Part shown: piece after piece, positions 60,661 through 64,000 of the stretch
How the letters are laid out: every line of letters begins with the position of its first letter
Numbering within the stretch: position 1 is the stretch's first letter
NCBI GenBank assembly: GCA_963573305.1
Contig: OY754338.1
Location: 20,830,192 to 20,894,191, forward strand
Length of the DNA stretch: 64,000 nucleotides
Source: Pyrrhosoma nymphula
Lineage: Eukaryota; Arthropoda; Insecta; Odonata; Coenagrionidae
Direction of reading: 5' to 3'
Notes under the pieces: model-generated
The model's database searches: none
Told to the model about the DNA's origin: nothing
What the model saw: the letters and a program-made list of their open reading frames with translations, nothing else
Program-made: the position numbers and the translations under genes

Positions 60661-61199
60661 GGGAGAATGTCTTTCCCATGAAGATCCACGTTCACAAAAC
60701 CATCGAACTCCTTTTTCTATCTCAACTAGGGATGTGGAAGAGAGTAGTTAAGCACCTAACCTATCTGTTCATTCCTAACAACAAAGTTATCCTTTACGGT
60801 TTGTGTAAAATATAAATGTAAAAAATACAAGTTTTAATATATCATTGCATTATCATAATTAAGTCTTGCGAATTAATCTTAATGGATTCTCAACGATTAA
60901 TCTAGTAACAATTCATAGATGAATTATTTTACACCTTTGTTATTTTTGTATAACCAATGTTTACCGAGATAATGTAACACCGAGTAGCATGTTTTTATTG
61001 GAGCGTAAAATGATGTCATATTTTCTAAAGTTCTAAATTTAATACGTTTATTGAATTTTTCTACTTGCAATGAATTTAAATATTTAAACCTTGCCACACA
61101 CTTACCGACTAAAGTTTGGTTCCTATTCTATTTTGCTAATGATTAGCTCGACAGGAAAATTAAATAAATATTATTCTTTCTAATTAAAAACCCTCAACA

Positions 61200-61650
61200 A
61201 ACTCATCGTTTACTTCCACCCCTCTCCACTCATTTATTCCGGCTCAGTACCCCTCCTACGACGAAGCCCCCTGGCCACGCTAGCGCCACCTACACTCCCC
61301 GCCACCCTCCATCTGCCCCGTGGCAAATTACCCCCAGGCCGGACTCCAGATGCTAGACCTTTCACTTTTCCTCTATTCCCCCGCATCTCGCCCCTCTACA
61401 TCCCATTTCCCGTTTTACCACCGCCTAACCCCTCCTCCCCCACGCCTGCCTCCCACGACGGAGATATTTTAACGCGAAATATCCCAAAAACCTCCCTTGT
61501 TTTCCGACTCATGATTTCAGCAACCGGACGACCCCTTCTCCCTTTCTCCTCCTTCCCCTCACCTGCGACCGTATATGCTACGCAACGACCCGCCGACCCC
61601 TTTGGTGCGCACATACATTCCCTTCGCACCGGCCGGAGTTACCCAGCAAA
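61200..61650. promoter_or_regulatory. Pyrimidine- and GC-rich island upstream of a candidate first exon
   Basis: C-rich sequence with CpG sites precedes the ATG at 61652. No TATA box or initiator was clearly identified. Promoter function is inferred only from composition and position. Confidence 0.2.
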
Positions 61651-61651
61651 G

Positions 61652-61783
61652 ATGTCTCCTTTCCGCTGTTGTCCGAGGTGCTCTAAGCCCGCACGAATAG
61701 ACCCCCTCGACACAACTGAGGGAAGTGAAAGTGAGAACCAAGGTCCACGTGTCCATAATTTGGCCGCACAATCAGGAGTGAAG
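61652..61783 (+). CDS. Candidate first coding exon, Cys-rich start, function unknown
   Basis: The ATG (context CAAAGATGT) opens 44 codons, starting MSPFRCCPRCSKPARIDPL and ending SGVK exactly at AAG|GTACTT, phase 0. The N-terminal CC and PRC cysteines could be palmitoylation or metal-binding sites, followed by an acidic TTEGSESENQ stretch. The frame also extends upstream to 61511 without a stop, and a 70-codon minus-strand frame overlaps. No family is recognised and the donor is only moderate. Confidence 0.25.
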
Positions 61784-61919
61784 GTACTTCCTTTCTTCGC
61801 TACGCTACGGCGATTTCTTGCGAGCGCGCTCCTTAATTTTCAGCGGTTCGAGAACGTGAGAAAAGAGCTCTCACCTTTAAAACTAGTAAACACATCCAGT
61901 GAGGTCATTGGATAACTTA

Positions 61920-64000
61920 AAACGCCCCTTATTAGGTCACACAGATGGTAATGAAAACAAATCTGGTCTGCGACCAACCGGCTGAATACTAGTCTTTCCG
62001 TTATCTTCATTATAATTTTCTCGGCGCAACAATATTTTGTACAAACAACAACATAATGTATGTCCTTCAGATAAAATTTATTGTTTTCAGCTTCACTTCA
62101 TAGAACTGTAGATAATTAGCATTCATAACCGAAACAATGTTTGAGAAAAATGAACTCGATAATCATTGTGGATGAAATACTTTGTACGCTTTCAGAGTTT
62201 GAAGTAAGGGCAGGACGTATTTGACTATACCAATGCAGAATAGTATGCCCAACATTCGTTTGGCACGTGATTATCTCACAGTAAGGAACGGTTTCGGGAG
62301 AAACTTTGTGGAAGTCTTTCTTAATGGGAAGGTTAAATGAATATTCCCCTGTTATATATAGATGAACCCTGAAGATGTTACTCTGTAACGAAACCATGGT
62401 CGTGATAAATAAAACAACATGTGGAAAAAGCTGTGCTGAATATTCATCTAACTTTCCTTTTATCTCACAGGTTGATGAAATGCTCCTTACCAGTATATTT
62501 TATAGCGAATAACTATTAAGTTTAGTATTCACAATGAATAACTTTACCTTCCTCCACATCAACCTGAAGCAGCAACATTCATCTGTATACAACTTTATCG
62601 ACCAAAATTTTGAACCAAAATACGTCAGTTCTCCAATTATTGGACCGATTCATGCCTGATTAGGGACCAAATATATAGCCTTTCATCTGTAGGTAGCTAA
62701 AAGAATGGAGTTTTTCTTAATCTATTCCATTAACCCCATTCACTGAATTGTAACTTATGACAATAAAACATTCATGCAGAAATTCCGTTTACAAAACGAA
62801 TCTTAAGAATAGCATTGCTCTCTCACATGCTCATGTCTCTCTCTTCCTTCAATTTATCTATTGAGGGTAGTTTTTTATCGGTGTGGTGGGTAGGTAACTG
62901 TCTCTATAGGCCTAAAGATCCGGCAACTAGTTCTGGTAGTGGCTGAGATTTTGGATGGCAATTTCGTTTCCCTTCTTAGCAGTCACGGAAAGACTAATAA
63001 TAACACTAAAAGGGCATTGTTTATTCCGTCGGACTGGACGTAAAAATTTAATCCCTCCTTAGACTTTTACTAATTGTAAGCGTTGGCTTATCACTGCGTC
63101 GTGTTTCTCTTCAGCTCTTCCACAATTTCACGATTAAACCTTCCCGTAATAGCACGCGTGCCTACATTAATGGTGAAAATGGCTAGAGTTGTTTCTTAAC
63201 TTCTCATTTAACCGATCAAAGGAATTTTAGTAAACTAACGCGAGCAATAATTTTGCACACCCATGAGAACTGTAATATTTTCATATTGCCACAGTATTCT
63301 GAATGCCAAGAAGTTTTGATTAATGAGTTATATGAATCAAAAAGTTTACAGTTTTCAAAAAGGTAGTATCTTGTCACATTGTGCATTATCTGAGATAACC
63401 CAGGACCCCTCACGCCTTGAGTGCTCCAAGCTGAGATGCGCTTATTTGGATGGCACTGAATGCCGCAGACATTCGCCGCCAAGAGAGTAGCCAGCGCGGT
63501 GGAAAGCTTTAAGTGGACACCATATCTCTCTCTCCTGCATTTTTTGGCTTTTTCACTCCTTATCCTAAATTGAGTTTTTATATTTACGCCATTTTTTGCT
63601 GGCGCCTAATGAAAAAGTGTTCCCGCCAAGGGAGAGCCTCCACCTTCGCTCTATCCAACCCTCACTTGTTTTTTTTCTGGCTCTCTGGAAAGCTGAAGAG
63701 ACTATCTGCTTCTTTCCTCCACTGTTTTCCCGCTTTTTTTCCGCATTCAGGGTTTTCACACGGTTTCACCACAAACATCATCTCTCAACGTGAGAGGACC
63801 GTCATATTATTTCTATGACGGCCGGCTGAGATATTGAGACACGTGGCAGCGAATGGATAAACGATTTTCTAAACGTAGGAGGTGGTAATTATTCGACGAC
63901 CAATTATCGGACGAGATCACAAAAAACGCGAGGTGAGGTGGTGAGTTTCCTACGCCGCAGAATCAGATAGTGAAGCCCGTTACTGCTCTCGTGAACGCAT
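61920..64000. other. AT-rich stretch to the window end, nothing recognised
   Basis: Frames 62116-62397, 63216-63482 and the overlapping set at 63513-63818 have no recognisable domain. No repeat termini were resolved. Confidence 0.4.

Overview
This is an AT-rich, gene-poor window of a eukaryotic nuclear genome, almost certainly an arthropod and probably an insect. The evidence is an exon of a sidestep-type immunoglobulin protein (a neural family known from insects), a mariner transposase, Penelope-like elements (PLEs), hAT-type elements and several tRNA-derived SINEs. Real coding sequence has GT/AG splice borders and there are no operons. Most open frames of 60-160 codons lie in short GC-rich patches and are open on both strands, so they were not taken as genes.

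Layout. 1-13,200: intergenic or intronic sequence with SINE pieces (about 1,331, 2,590 and 9,985), a decayed PLE end (5,641-6,070) and two GC-rich islands (3,090-3,600 and 11,700-12,600). 13,200-16,000: a dense transposon cluster holding a foldback hairpin, a hAT MITE with an 8-bp target duplication, a LINE tail, and a PLE whose 3' end occurs twice in inverted orientation around a GIY-YIG remnant, with a TA-flanked MITE inserted in one arm. 16,000-28,500: mostly featureless AT-rich DNA, plus one LINE relic and a third PLE tail (27,360-27,720).

28,500-37,000: the most informative part. A diverged repeat occurs at 28,501-30,893 and at 35,908-36,660. The first copy is interrupted by a 1.5-kb element (28,782-30,305) with terminal CAGCGGTG repeats, a perfect 8-bp duplication and a THAP zinc-finger exon; the second copy preserves the uninterrupted site. 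The sidestep-like Ig exon is at 31,663-31,795 on the minus strand, and a possible second minus-strand exon is at 36,746-36,898. 37,000-64,000: more AT-rich DNA with LINE relics, tRNA-headed foldback repeats, an internally deleted mariner (49,955-50,670), GC-rich islands that could be promoters or first exons, and a pseudoknot-like pair of interleaved palindromes (53,597-53,649).

How it fits together: the window looks like long introns or intergenic DNA around one neural adhesion gene, layered with transposons of several ages. The nested insertions allow relative dating: the THAP element is younger than its host repeat, and the TA MITE is younger than the PLE. Three PLE tails share a hammerhead-ribozyme-like core (CTGATGA, stem, GAAAC) in different states of decay. 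No intact autonomous transposon, rRNA gene, bona fide tRNA gene or CRISPR array was found.
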